A stretch of DNA of 64,000 nt from Polytrichum commune (GCA_950295325.1 OX485806.1:17608001-17672000), one strand, 5' to 3'; counted from the stretch's first letter, positions 1 to 12,850 are shown. The notes: generated by a model not told the origin, from the sequence alone. A program made the numbers and translations.

Positions 1-60
1 GAGTTGGCCACCACCCCAACACAATTTTGTAGGCAACATATCGTGAAGAATGTGCAAAAA

Positions 61-64
<4 letters not shown>

Positions 65-114
<50 letters not shown>
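65..114. repeat. (TA)n microsatellite
   Basis: Uninterrupted TA dinucleotide tract of about 50 bp, followed at 139-152 by a run of 14 G. Simple-sequence DNA with no gene in it. Confidence 0.95.
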
Positions 115-118
<4 letters not shown>

Positions 119-152
119 ACTTTGGTATCTTGAAGCAAGGGGGGGGGGGGGG

Positions 153-1454
153 ACCTTAGATCCAAGACTAAAATTTCTAAAAATCTAGCATTTTTTTTCT
201 TGATCAATTTTTTTGGCTCATTCATCACATTCTTGAGCCTACAAATCTCCCTTTTGGGTCGTTCAAGTTGTATGCTTTCTTGTCAAATTGGCCATTGAAG
301 TCATTTACTCGAGTCTTGATTGTGTTACAGAGGTTTTGGTGGTTGTTTGTTTTGAATTGATTCAATACCATCTATTTTATTGAATCTTTTTGTGGGTATG
401 TGTTTGAGGCTGACAAGGGCATTCGTCCACTACCTAAGAGTTTCTTGTATGTTGATGACACTATCAATCATATGTGAGATGTCCATAATATCCATTTTAA
501 TTTCCTCGTAGGGGGTTTTCATATGAAACCCTTTTGTCAAATCCAAAATTGATTTCCCTCTATGTTGTTTGGTTCCTTTACCACTTGTGAGATCAATTTT
601 AGAAGTTCATGTTCAAATTTGGGAGAATGAATTTGTGAAATGGTTATAGGGAGGGTGACATGGTTGTGTATATGTCCCCTTTTAATAAAGATGGGAATAC
701 TATGGATGTCTAGGGGGTGCACATTTCATTAAAAACCAATCACCACGTGCTTTTGCAACATTCTAAAAACCCCCTTCATAGAAGTTTTTATTTTTATTTT
801 TTGTAAAATCAAGTAATACATGTACGATTTCAATGATAAAGATATAAATGACAATATGTGTATGTAAAAACAGTACATTAAAATATAGTTTTTAACATAA
901 GTATACAAATAAACTTTTGAATAGTAATGTACCCCTATCATATGTTTAATGTAAAACTCTAGCATTTATGAATAAAGTCAATGAAGAGTTTTTCATCCCC
1001 CATATGTAAGTAATAAGCATCTAAGTTTATAATATATGTCATAAAAGCCAATGTAATTTTTGTTTCTAAATATGCCATCGAATGTTCTCTAAGATCATAA
1101 GTCCCCTTATTGTTGGTTCCTTTTTTATACCAACATAAACCAATCTCCATGATTGATCGTAGAACTTGCAACCCTTAAAACTTGCAACAATTATGATCCC
1201 TAAATGCTTGATCCAAATTATTGCACACATCAAAGGTATATTAATGATATGAAAAGGATTGACAAAATGCCCACTTGGGAATCAACACCTTTGCAATTTT
1301 GATGCCACCCATAATCTAAGTTATTCAACGAAGACATCAACCACCCGCATCAACTACAAAGAAACACCACAAAGAAGCGTCAACCATTTCACTTGCAACT
1401 CTAACAAGAAGTGACCTCTTTCTCAGCTCAACCACCTCATCCAAAATCCTAATA
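153..1454. other. AT-rich intergenic DNA, nothing recognised
   Basis: I see no convincing coding frame, RNA gene or paired terminal repeats here. Short open frames exist but have no family features and sit in AT-rich low-complexity sequence. Confidence 0.6.
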
Positions 1455-1937
1455 CTACACCAAATATGATATTTAGTGTCATATGGTACTTTATGTCACT
1501 ATGATAACTTTTTAGATGACACTTCTTATGAATAAGTGAATAAATATTATCATAGATGATGGATGTATTCATTTATTAATTTATTTTTGGCACAAATTGA
1601 GAAAATCAATTGCAAAGGTAACCCAAAATACAACCAACCTAGGCGAGCCAGTGCAACCTAAGTGGAAATCAAGAAATGATGCATCTATTGGCCAAAACCC
1701 TGCGTTCTCTTGTCAACAACTTGTGATGAAATATTGTCATTGATGATTAAAATTGGATGACAAATCACTTGGGAAGTGAGAATAATTGCAACGTTGTAAA
1801 TCTATAATCCTTCAAAAAATTTACAAGGAATGACATACAATTTTGGAGTAGCATTTAGTGCTTGTGACACTATACCGCGGTTTACAATTAGTATTAAGCA
1901 AAACAAATTGATGACACTAAATATCATATTTATTGTA
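1455..1937. mobile_element. MITE-like TIR element, family T
   Basis: The left end CTACACCAAATATGATATTT is matched in inverted orientation by the right end ATATCATATTTATTGTA. The shared inner block TATTTAGTGTCAT is near-identical on both sides. Length is about 480 bp with no coding capacity, so it is a non-autonomous DNA transposon. Related ends occur at 14856-15424 and about 38490-38717, which defines a family in this window. No clear target duplication is visible, so superfamily is undecided. Confidence 0.6.
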
Positions 1938-2100
1938 CCTCATCCATGCATGAATGAGATAAGGAAATGAGAAAATTAATCATCATAGTTCCATTCAATC
2001 TTATGTATTTATCCTATAAAGTCTAATGAACCTACCATACAAGTACAAATGTTATATATATTTTTAGAGGTCCTCTATACATGTCTATAACTACGAGTTA

Positions 2101-2102
2101 TA

Positions 2103-2126
<24 letters not shown>
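2101..2126. repeat. (TA)n microsatellite
   Basis: Short TA dinucleotide tract followed by an AC-rich segment. Confidence 0.85.
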
Positions 2127-2135
<9 letters not shown>

Positions 2136-2519
2136 TAATACAAAAATCAAATGAGTTTGCCCATTATTATTCACTTAGTTGTTGATACCTTGCATTTCAT
2201 AAATTAACTATCATTTGTGAGTTCGTTTGGATCCCAACATGACTCTAGAGAAACTGCAAATGATTGTCATTATACCCAATAGACTCCATTTAATTTCAAG
2301 GTGAAGTGGTTGAAGTGAGAGTGATATGTCTCAAAAGTCACATTGTTTTCCATTGGAGGATGACAAGGAGAATAAACTTGAGAAATAGTTGATCAAAACA
2401 TCATTTTGGGCCCATGTAAATACCTTTTAATGTATTTATCTATTATATTTTTGTTCATATATATTTAAAAATATGGTTTTCACCATCCCAATATTTTTAT
2501 GTCTTGATTTGCCGTTGGA

Positions 2520-4835
2520 AGATTGATTTCATGAAGGAATTTAGAAATTTAGAGAAAGACTTTGACAAAAAGATTGATGGAGATATGCCTATATTTAAAA
2601 CCTTGTGCTTACATTGAGAAATGAAGTATTCTTCTTTGGAAAGAATTATTTAAGCATTTTTTTAGTGACAAAAATGCATTTACAAAGCCCAATGTAATTG
2701 GTAGAGTTTATAGTGGAAGCATTGTTATCAGGGAGTAATTTACATGGTACATATTATTGTCCCTCTACTCAGCCTATGATCCATCAATAAGAAAATAAAT
2801 GGTTCTCTTAGATCAATTTATCTACTATTAAATTTCCCTTCTTGTTTGGTAGGTACTTTATTGGGGAGCCAGTGCTTTCTAATGCAATGTCCTTTAGTGC
2901 CCTTCCAAGAGTTTTTGCTTCATGGCTTGACAAATCTTTAGACCTTTGCATTTTCACAAAAATTGAGCTTGAAATTTGGGATTTTTTCACATTGAAACAA
3001 TGCCCTTGGTTTCTTGAGTGTCCCTTTATATTTCATGCAACATAGGATTAAAAGATTAGTCACCAACAATGTCTAATAAATATGCATGTGGATGATTTTG
3101 ATATAATAAACAATGAAAAGGAGATGGCTAAGAAAGTTAAGAAATTAGATGGAAGAAATAAAAAAAAATATTGATGCAAAGAGAAAAGAGGGTGCTATTG
3201 TTGTTGCACCCAAGTCCAATCCAGTTGCACCTAGTCCTAGTCCATTTTTCCAAAAATATTCTATGCCTCCCTTAGTTCGCACACCCTACGCTCTCAACAT
3301 GTGCCCAAAGCAATTGCAAGTAGTGCCTCACCTTCAAGAAAAAAATGTTCTATCTTGTTGGATAAGAATTTAATATCAACAACGATGAATGACAATGATG
3401 ATAAGAACCCGCTAATAGTGAAAACATTTGATTTTGTCAAAAATATTAGTCCATTACATTTTATAAAATTTTCCTTTATATTTCAATTCATTCAATATAT
3501 GGCACATGGATTGTTATTGGTTCTAATTAGTGCTTTAATTCTTTGCTATTAAGTAGGCTTTGGATGCCACATGAAGATGTTTTCAAAAGCATGGCATTTG
3601 AAGGATTTGACTTGGTTTTTGCAAATTTACCATAAGGACTTCTCGTGCCTATTGTCTTTTCTCTACCTAATAGAATGCCTTCTTGGAGCATCCACAAGAG
3701 TAAGAACATTGAGGCTTTCCTTAAATTTGTTTTTGCTTATCTCACTGATTACTACCCCTTGCTACTCTATGTCCATGAGAAGAAAGGTGTTAGGGAGGAT
3801 GTGAGGATGTTTGCGGCCTCTTACAATTTTGCACTTCAGAAGGATTGGTGGGTTTCAATGCGTTGCCATTGTGGTCTTCAGTGGAGACGTCTTTAACAAT
3901 AGATTCAAAACTTTCTAAAAATTTATATTTTATATTTTCTTCCTTTTCATTGTATTATAATGTACATTTATGTTTTTTCATCAACCACTTAACACAAGTT
4001 TATGCTTTGGAGACTTGCCTTTTCCACATTATATCGTATGTTCATTCAAATTCAAGGTCATAATTTGCTTTTCAATAGAAGGGTGTAATGTGTGATTTGG
4101 ATGTGGAGGCACTAGACGTATACTTTAATTTGACATCCACAATCATGCAACTTATGAACGAGAAGGTGGCATGGAGAGGTGGTAGAAAAAGGAACTTTGA
4201 ATTGTTGCAAATTTGGATCAAGGCTTAACAACTCCTCTGTCTATTGTCCTTGATGCCTACGCATCTAGGATCTTTTGAGAATATATTGGTTTATGATATA
4301 TTCTCAAAAGGTTCAAATTTTTTGTTGTGTCATTTATCGTGGCTTGTGATAATTTGAAACTAATCAACTCAACACCTTAGATTGGTAGGTGAATCTATCC
4401 ATGCTTGTAGACACAACGGTGGCCATTTGGTCACGTACAAGTACGATTTGGCATTGTTTGATGCCATTTTGTCTTCTTTACGTGATCCAATGTCAAATCC
4501 CATTGCCACAATATCCAAGCCACAATTTGTTGATGTTGATTCCAACAAAGAGCATGTGAAGAAGATTACGATGAAAAAATTGATTGAGTAAGTAAAATTT
4601 TCAATTTATCCATATGTTTTTCCACTTGTGTTCTAAAAATGGTAATTGTATTTTCCAAAAAAAAAAAATTCCTCTACAAAAAGGGTTTGCTAGTCTATGC
4701 AGAGAAAACGGCTAAAGTTATGGCAAACTCATCAATGTTGACTCCTTGCCATAGGTTTGCATGGATTGCTCATAACCCTTATGTAAATGACAAGGCGGTT
4801 GAGTGCATTGATCTTGATGATTGAGTTACATTAGT
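2520..4835 (+). pseudogene. decayed DNA methyltransferase-like gene (tentative)
   Basis: Several short frames in the same direction look like remains of one multi-exon gene. Seen: at 3603-3638 the residues GFDLVFANLP, then a stop (TAA 3633-3635) and GLL, resembling a (D/N)PPY-type catalytic motif IV. After about 75 open residues a KDWW block (about 3840) and, one frame away, a short PLWSS segment follow. At 4239-4266 SIVLDAYA and at 4382-4480 GESIHACRHNGGHLVTYKYD resemble the SAM-binding D-x-F-x-G-x-G-S-T and following AC..GRH..E region. In the beta class of DNA N4/N6 methyltransferases motif IV precedes motif I, the order seen here. Upstream blocks at 2521-2740 and 2842-3000 also read as coding-like. 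Stops, frameshifts and a 14-bp-arm hairpin inside motif I show it is dead. Alternative: chance similarity in an unrelated decayed gene. No substrate can be assigned. Confidence 0.38.
4272..4310. repeat. perfect hairpin, 14-bp arms
   Basis: CTTTTGAGAATATA at 4272-4285 is perfectly inverted at 4297-4310 around an 11-nt loop. It lies between the two halves of the putative SAM-binding motif of the methyltransferase-like relic, so it may belong to an insertion. Confidence 0.85.
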
Positions 4836-5045
4836 GTATAGGCATTTAGATAGGTTTCAATACCATCCACTATAACTTTGTTGGAATGGATATGCTTGGT
4901 TTGGATATTTGTTGGTTGGATGTGTGACAATGTTTGAAATATTAAATTCCTTTTAAATTACCATAATTAGTGGACTTGGATTTGTGTGAGAAATTTCCCT
5001 TTATCCCTAAACATTTGTAAATGTTGTGTCCAACATTCTCATGCC
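4836..5045. other. AT-rich spacer, nothing recognised
   Basis: No gene or repeat pair seen between the methyltransferase-like relic and the foldback element. Confidence 0.5.
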
Positions 5046-5200
5046 CATAACATTATTCAAATCCATAACAATGTTTTGTGGGATTAACAATATTATGTGG
5101 AATATTCTTGAATATTTTGCATATTCATACTAAATGTGGGAAATATCTAGGAATATTGTTAGTCCCACAAAACGTTGTTATGAATCTAAATAATGTTATG
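5046..5200. mobile_element. small foldback element (MITE or hairpin)
   Basis: Two 49-bp arms at 5046-5094 and 5152-5200 are inverted copies with 44 of 49 positions matching; all five differences are transitions. The loop is 57 bp. A transcript from either strand would form a long stem. It could be a tiny MITE or a source of small RNA. No target duplication is clear. Confidence 0.7.
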
Positions 5201-7154
5201 CCAATCATATATTCTTATGTTGACTCTTACATTATTTCAAAATTTTAATCCCAAGGGTTGGACTTTTCATTGAAAACCTAAATGACATGCATGGGTCGCT
5301 AGGAAACTAAAGCCCCTATATACAACAAGTTTATAGATAAAAAAAATTGTATACATACTAACGACATGCTAGAAAATAGGACTCATGTATTTATACTAAG
5401 CTTCTTAATTTATTGTGATAAATGCCTCTAGTACACATAGAAAATATAATTTATGGATTAAACAAGCATTTATGGCATATAAATTATTTTCATTTTCCAA
5501 TTAAAAACCCATTGAGCATTTTATTCATCCATAGCATGTAAACTCAACAACTGCATCAAACAAACAAAGACAAGAGCACAAGAACCCAACCACAATCTAC
5601 AAAGGGAAAACTCAAGTGAGCCCATGAGCGCTCCAAGCGCCTCCAATTTGCAAGTACCTAAAACCCTAATGCAAACCCTAATAAGAATGGACATAGTAGT
5701 CATTGAGAACTATTATCACATGACAACAATAGATGAAAAAATGAATTGCATGAAAATTGACGCATCTATTGTTAAATTTTCCTTTAAACCTTAGGCCGCC
5801 CTTTTGTACAACTATCTCTACTTCAAAATTCTTAATAGCCTTTTTTAATTAATGTACATACTAGGAAAAAAAAAATACCTCTCCCTAATGTAAAGTATGT
5901 GCGCTACTGCCTCAAATAATACCCCTACTTACACTCACGTTATTTCATACATTACATGAAAAGTCCACCTCCCAACATCTCTAATTTGGTTGTTGAATTC
6001 TAGAGTATATTTAGGGATTCACTTGGACAATTGCAATATGTTGCAACTCCTTGTTCACATTATGATGATATAAAGGCTATGGTCATGTGGTTTTGGTCAC
6101 CCTGGAGATGAGTAAGCTGGTTGGTGGGTGTCATGGTGTAATGATTGTGAAGGTTTGGGTCCGAAACCTTCTGAGATGCCTTAGGAAGCCAGTGTAGCAT
6201 GAAAGTGCCATCCCTTAAATTGAATCTGAATGGCAACATCCACAAACTACTTTTGCAATTTTTAGGTTTTTGTCATGTAATTATTGATGCTAAAATACCA
6301 TGGATATGGTGCATTGGTGGTTGTATTTCCAAATATTTTTCATACCTCATTGCTCATGTGTTACCACTCACATGATAGCACTCCGTGATACTCATGCTAT
6401 GAGGCCAAGGATTCCATGTAGCCATGTAGTTGAAGGTAAAAACGTTGAGAAACCAAAGAAAAGAAAAGAAATTGACGTTGTTTAGCAAACTAGTGTGAAT
6501 ATGAGTCCATTGCCTCTTAGGATCCAATTTTATTTTATTTTTCTTATAAATTTGATTGCAAAATTAACATGAAGGACCTCAAAGTGATCTAGTTATATTA
6601 AAATAAGAGGAATCAGCCATAAACTTTAAGGAGGTATGTATTGTTTTTTTACTAGACCCCCTTACATGGTTGTCAAGCTTTCAAAGCCATTTTATGAGTT
6701 TACATGTAACATGTGATTTATTTATTTCTTAACAGATTTTGTGCAAAGTCTTGCATCAGTGGGGAGTCCAATTTGATCTTCAAGAACATTTTAGTGTAGG
6801 TTGTTACAAACAAAAAATGGCATATATTTTACTCTTCTAGGAACTCGATGAATTATGTATATGTGTATTCTTATCGATCACTGATTTGGGATTCGTGGCA
6901 ACTATGTAAGTTGAAGTTGGAAATGAACATTGTCAATCCACTGACAAACATTATGTCCTTGTAACAATGTGGATTTTCTTATTCTGTTAAAATTTAAGCA
7001 CAAAATTAGAATGAAAGACCACAAATTAGCCTATGAAAGTGAAGTTAGTTAAATGGTAGGTCTTATAACTGAAATTTGTAATTTTGCAACATCAATGGTT
7101 CAAGATAGGAATTGGTAGCTAGAGTCTTCTCCTAATAAGGTTTAATTACACTAA
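5201..7154. other. non-coding DNA with one tRNA-like patch
   Basis: Short open frames at 5521-5703 (minus), 6060-6245 (minus) and 6300-6485 (plus) show no recognisable domain. At 6127-6170 GTGTCATGGTGTAATGATTG and GGTCCGAAACC resemble A and B boxes of a tRNA-derived SINE head, but no second copy or target duplication supports it. Confidence 0.4.
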
Positions 7155-7156
7155 TA

Positions 7157-7446
7157 CTCCCTCTGTCCCAAAATGATTGTATGTGTTCCTAACTTTGGCG
7201 AGATTAAGAATGTCCGTCGACCATTGACCGAGTAGTTGTAAGTATGACTCTTAAAATAAATAAAAACAACAACTACTTTGAACTGCCCCCGGAAGTTGTG
7301 ATGTCGAAAGACTTCTTGATGATGAAAGTTTGGCGCAAAAATATTTGACTTTGAGCCTCAAATTTCTAGCCGGACAAATAAACTGGACAATCATTTTGGG
7401 ACAAAAAAATCCGGGAGGTAGAACAATCATTTTGGGATGGAGGGAG
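7157..7446. mobile_element. Stowaway MITE, copy 1
   Basis: The left end CTCCCTCTGTCCCAAAATGA is inverted at the right end (...TCATTTTGGGATGGAGGGAG), and both ends are flanked by TA (7155-7156 and 7447-7448). TA duplication and the CTCCCTC terminus are diagnostic of Stowaway, the non-autonomous partner of Tc1/mariner elements. Length is 290 bp. A second copy about 5 kb away (12136-12410) shares internal sequence such as TCGAAAGACTTCTTGATGAT. Confidence 0.92.
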
Positions 7447-7448
7447 TA

Positions 7449-9288
7449 TCTAAGGATGGTCTGCACTATTCATCATCAATCCATATTCATTGTCTTGCAA
7501 ATAGCACTACTGGTAACTGGAGAAGGTGGCATATGACACTTGTAGCCACATGACAAGTCATAAAGAACACTCTATTTTGACATGGCACACCAATACGTAT
7601 GCCACAGTAAATCATATTTAATAGTGTAAAGGGGGGGGGGTCTATTGTAAAGGGCAACATGGGTCGGAAGAGATTCCATCCCAAAAAGATTTTGAGAAAT
7701 GCAACATCCATTTGGAAGGCCATTGGTTCAAGCCCAAGTATCCTTGATGTATTCTTCAAGTATACATGTTTGAAATAAATGAACAATAGGTCCACTCAAC
7801 TACTTCCCACAAATTTATATGAGATGCTTATCACACCTAACCCTAACAAATATGTTGTCACTTCACCCCCACCAAGGGTCTCACATAGTCGAACATTACA
7901 AACCCAAATATCGATCCGGTCAATTAGGCCCACTTTAGAAAATCAAATTGAGTCACAAAGGCCCCCTTACCTACATGTAGGCTATGCTTATAGGAGTAGT
8001 ATTCAATGGATAAACCCATTTGACAAGCTTCGAAAAGTACGGGCCCTCAATCATGCCGGCAATAAAATTGCCAAAGTCCGATTTATCTATTCAATCAAAA
8101 AAATTGTAATAATATGTTTCTAATCATTTATCATACCATTACGATCCGGCCACCCTAATTGCGGGTTTGGTCAAAATTTCCAAGTGAGAATGCAATTTGT
8201 CATATTGTTGTGAAGGATGTTAAAATTTCTTGTGCAGTTGAATTTGCTACAAAGATTGTTAGAATAAGCGAGGGTTTTAGAATTGACTAGCATCATCCCA
8301 TGATCCAATCCCATCTTAATGTGTTGTGTTGCATGGGTGGGAGAGAAAACACAAATATAGCCCATGATGAGACAAAGAACCCAAATAAGGGTACACTATA
8401 TTGAATGCAATAAAGCATAGAGTCATTCACTCTTCATAATTTTTATGGACATTTGTGACTATAGCAAAGGGGAATCATTTCAAGCATTAGCATACAACAT
8501 ATACATAGGGTACACAAGGTACATGTATTGTCTTCTTTGGTTTTTTTTTTCTTCTTAATGTGTATAATTTCAGTTTAGAGGCTAGAGAGAGGTTTGAAAA
8601 GCCTACTGTAAGTACATGAGTACACCTTCCTAGCCTACCATAGTACGTAGTGACTCTTCATTTTCTTCATTGATTTCCCATATACACGGGGTTTTGTTTC
8701 ATAGTCACACACGCACGTCAATTGCAATGTAATGAATAGTCCACCCCACCCCCACGGCGGGTGTCATTAAGAACACATAAGAGCATGCACCCTAAACCAG
8801 TAAAATTTCTTGTTGACATCAACTTTGAAGGCTTTATAAGGTATAATGACATATTTACCTTGGCCGGGAGATGTTCTAGCATATTTGCCTTGAGCGGGAG
8901 ATGTTTGCATATTTGCCTAGCCAATGTCTCCAAAGAGCATGTTTTAGTAAACAAGGGACAAACATGCTAATGTACCTTGTACAAACTCAAATAACAATAA
9001 TAGCAATATTGCCTAGGCTGGTGGGCACCCTCTAAAATCACCTTTCACACTTTAGTCCGTTATGGAAGTTTTTTTTTGTAAGGGGTCCGATTTCAATATC
9101 CAAAGGTATGATGATCTTAATAGAACGTTTGAATGGTAGAAGTTTGATGTCTCCCTCCATTTGATGGAAATTACATTATATAGTTGGGAAATGATTGCAA
9201 TGTAATTATGTGACTCAAGTATATTTCTATTGTCCAAACAACATGGTTGTTTTCTTTTTGGATAATATGACCTAATTCATAGTTTAGT
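7449..9288. other. non-coding DNA, nothing recognised
   Basis: The 114-residue frame at 7779-8123 (plus) and 102-residue frame at 7487-7795 (minus) have no recognisable domain. A G run lies near 7629-7638. No paired repeats were found. Confidence 0.5.
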
Positions 9289-9296
9289 GGAACTTC

Positions 9297-9919
9297 CTTG
9301 GGGAGGTCACTAGCAAAAATTGTAGAAACAACGTGCGATAAAAAATAAGGTCTAATATATTCAATGTGGATAAAATTTACAAACAATGTACATATAACAC
9401 AAGGGGTTTTAAAATAATGGAACATGTTTACATGTAGAATACCATCACATGTAATGGCCTCTTTAATCTAGTCAATACGTATAAAATAACATGGAAACAA
9501 TTACTAGGGATGCTATGTTTAGGGTAGGGTATGTGCTAGTGGATGAAAAGAGATAATTTTTTGTTGACAAAACTTGGATGGATGACTTCGCAGGCTGGCT
9601 GGATTGAACGTTACTGAACCAACGTATCCAATGTGGAGTTAATGTTCTCTACCTATGTGCCGGGAGGGAAAATTTCAATGCGTTGTTTGAATTGCAATCT
9701 TCTTTCCAATTTTCTTTGGCAATTTAAGTAAAATAGGGTATTTTAAATGATTCCCCCCCAAAATATAATTACTGATAGGGTGTATTAAAATACAAGCATT
9801 TACATTTTTTTGAAAAATACCACAGTGAATATATTAGACCTTATTTTTTATCCACAGTCGATAAATAGGTCTTGAGCACACATGTATGCATTACTATAAG
9901 AGGAAGTGACCTCCCCGAG
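9297..9919. mobile_element. hAT-type MITE, copy 1
   Basis: The left end CTTGGGGAGGTCACT pairs with the right end AGTGACCTCCCCGAG. A 34-bp subterminal inverted block (9332-9367 against about 9827-9860) is almost perfect. The flanks are GGAACTTC (9289-9296) and GGAACTTT (9920-9927), a 7 of 8 match. An 8-bp duplication points to hAT-type transposition. Relatives are at 29362-29767 and 59326-60135. The right end holds about 45 bp not found at the left. No coding capacity. Confidence 0.85.
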
Positions 9920-9927
9920 GGAACTTT

Positions 9928-11914
9928 ACATGTAAATAGTGTCAATAACACAAAATAACTTACGTAAAGCATGCCAAGCTGCACAATTTTTTCTTGTAGG
10001 TCCCCGACTCAATATTCATAATAGAGTTATCTATAAAGGCCTTGAAAGAGGGACACCCCATGGATTTTATCCTTTCTTTGAGATTTTTTCTATTAAAAGC
10101 TTGTTAGCTCGTCGTTGTGTATTAGAGTTTATGTTGAAAGTTTGGGTGAAAGTTTTGATTATTTTCACCTCTCAAACTTTGAGAGAAGTTTAGGGTTGAA
10201 GATAGGATATGTGCGGACCCATTGTCCTAAAACTTGGATCGGCCTATGCAAGGCTAACTTGGTCCACCCATCCTAGTGAAACAAGCTAGAAAACCAATTT
10301 TTATTAGCCCGGCATTACTCTTTGTGTATCAAAATTTAAGCATCAAGAACTTGGGTGACTTTGACCTAATTCTCATAAACTTGTGGTTTGGGGCTAAATC
10401 CATGGTTTCATGTGCTTTACTTTACAAATAACTCTAATGCATAATCGAGCTAGACCATTTAGACAAATAGAAGTTGGCATCTAAGGTATTCCTTAGTTAC
10501 GACCTTATATAGTTTATAATGCATCTATGATTCAAGCTAGACTACCCAAATAGTATATTAGACATCTACAACTTTCTCTCATGTATCAAGCAAGGTCTCC
10601 ACATCATATTCTATAACGTGTCTTTAATTTGAGTTCGAACCCTTGGGCATTTAGGTGTGTGTTGGGGGAGGGGGTAACATATTAATTTGATGGCAAATGC
10701 AAAGTACATGTGAATTAATCCAACATAGCAAATGTGTGAACACCTAGTTTAGGATGGTTTTGCAACCAACAACTTCATTAAAGTGACATTGACCTCCCAT
10801 AATCACAAACAACCAAGAAAAATGCCTTAGTTAAAGAGACCCGACAACAATATTCATGAGTGAGATGCCCATAATATGAAAGTCTTTGCACCCAACAAGT
10901 CGACACAACTTGTTACCACACCTACCACTCTTGATCATATTTTGACGTCGTTATATTTACATAGTTCAAGTGTCCAGTTTCCATGTTTCTTAACAATGAC
11001 TTTAAGATGAGCGAGTGCCCATATTGCCAATACTCCCGTATAAAGACATGGAGTCATCATCAGGCAACATAGTCATTTAGTATTAGGGAAGCATGGTGCT
11101 CACGTAGCTAGCTAGTTAAGGAACAAAACGATTCGTTCCTAAAAAAATCACAACAAAAACTCCCACGAAATCCAAACTCGTCAACGATTGGTCGGGTGTG
11201 TAACATTTGCGAGCATCTAGAACACGCGGGAGCTTAAAATCGGCCACACGGAGGCATATATCCTCCTCGCAAGAGTGTGCAATTAAGCAACATGGGTCCT
11301 ACCGTAAGTAACTATAAGCTTTGACCGTCTCCAACTAAGTGGTCCACTCGAAGACTAGGAAAGATCTAGAGTGAAAAAGCATGAGGATTGTGGGAACCGC
11401 CCACAAAAATTGGGCTGATGTTACAAGATGCCAAAGCTTGTTATTCAGGTGGCAGCATTAGGCTTGCCATGGAAACTGTTGACAATGACAACCCCAAGCT
11501 TTCACGAATTGCATGGCCTACCTAATTGCTGCTTGCAAAGCCGGCTCTGACTATGCCTTCCAAATTCCGTTCCAATTTTAACTCGGCATTGGCTTGGAAA
11601 TCAAGTTACGAGCGGGCCACACCAACACTGCAATGAGCCCAGGGAGAACGGGGGTTGCTATTTCATGAGCGTCCTGACATGAGCATGCTCATGTCAAACC
11701 CCTAAGTTATAGGGGTTATAGGGTTTTGACCCTCGATTATAAAGGCCGAAGGATCCAGGGGTAGAGGTGTCCACCAAAAATAATTTAGCAACTTTGAACA
11801 CAAAATATTTATACATGCAAATTTCGGTGTTTAGAAATCATGGGCAGGTCTGAAAAAAGTTGGTCATAGGGCTTGCTCTTGCTCATGCTCATGCTCATGT
11901 CCTAGCTTCACTAT
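9928..11914. other. non-coding DNA, nothing recognised
   Basis: No coding frame with family features. A GCTCAT hexamer repeat is at about 11874-11900 and an imperfect hairpin around 11693-11731. Confidence 0.5.
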
Positions 11915-12112
11915 GGGGAGAACCAACCACTTGGTTAGTAGATGAACCGGTTGAAGTTGAAGACCTGTAGGGAAATTGCCCATCGTCTTAGAGGAAAATG
12001 TGAAATATACCTCAATTTGATAGAGGAAAACTGAATGCTCCCAACTTGTAACCGGAGGACTTGGAAACACTCGGATTTTGACCGGTTATGCCCAAGAATC
12101 TCCCTGGAGACT
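11915..12112 (+). repeat. dispersed repeat A, copy 1
   Basis: About 200-bp dispersed repeat. Landmarks shared by all copies: GAGAACC, AGATGAACCGGTTGAAG, AGAGGAA, ACTTGGAAACACT, and a closing ATTATGCCCAA followed by TCTCCC. Other copies are at 20675-20922, 32300-32500, 43248-43452, 45172-45318 (minus, partial), 58630-58830 (minus) and 58919-58950 plus 61472-61640 (split). Class unknown; no inverted ends or polymerase III boxes are evident. Confidence 0.8.
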
Positions 12113-12135
12113 GCCGACCAACACTCAAATCGTTA

Positions 12136-12410
12136 CTCCTCCGTCTCAAAATGATTGTCCAAGATCTCCTAACTTTGGCGAGATTAAGGCACGCTGACCA
12201 TTGACCGAGTCATTATAAATATGACTCTTAAAATAGAAAAAAAAACAACTACTCCGAACCGCCCCTTTGAAGTTGCGGTGTCGAAAGACTTCTTGATGAT
12301 GAAAGTTCAGCATGAAAATATTTGACTTTGATCCTCATATTTTTAGCCGGGTAGATCAATTGGACAATCATTTTTTGGGAGGTAGGACAGTTGTTTTGAG
12401 ACAGAGGGAG
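12136..12410. mobile_element. Stowaway MITE, copy 2
   Basis: Begins CTCCTCCGTCTCAAAATGAT and ends ...GACAGAGGGAG with TA on both sides (12134-12135 and 12411-12412). Internal sequence matches copy 1 at 7157-7446 over most of its length, with several C to T type differences. It sits just downstream of a repeat A copy. Confidence 0.9.
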
Positions 12411-12619
12411 TATCAAGGAGAGAGACTGGTTGGCCGCATCCACTTAAGCTAAGTCGGTAAAATGACACTTTTCTCTCTTCACCTGCTTCTTGTGGGATAT
12501 GAAACGTGCAATTAGTTTAGTGCGAGATGAGTAATAGCAAATCCAAATCATGCCCAATGGGCACTTTCCTCGTGATTTTTGGAGTTCGTGTCAATGTTGT
12601 GTTCATCATCAAAGTAAAG

Positions 12620-12850
12620 ATTTTGTGAGGTGATAATTGATCCTATGCATTTATAGGTTCCCCTTGATTATGTTGACTATTATGTCTAGAACGGTTAAGA
12701 AATTTTGTGTACATAGTTGAGCTCTCTTCAACACCAATGTTTTTGGTGTCCGTTCTTAGATTCATGCCCAACCATACATCACTCAAAAATAGGTGTCCAT
12801 TTAAAGATTAAAAATTTGAATTAGGCACATCCATATCATGTTAACCCCTG
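12620..12850 (+). repeat. dispersed repeat B, copy 1
   Basis: Shares the order: ATATAGG-type start with CCC(A/T) and TTGTGTTGACTAT, later TGTCCATTCTT, then ACTCAAA(A/T)A(T)AGGTGTC. Further copies or parts are at 13095-13275, 13380-14090 (split by two insertions), 30640-30830, 50690-50925, 53075-53290 and 55320-55515. Class unknown. Confidence 0.6.
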
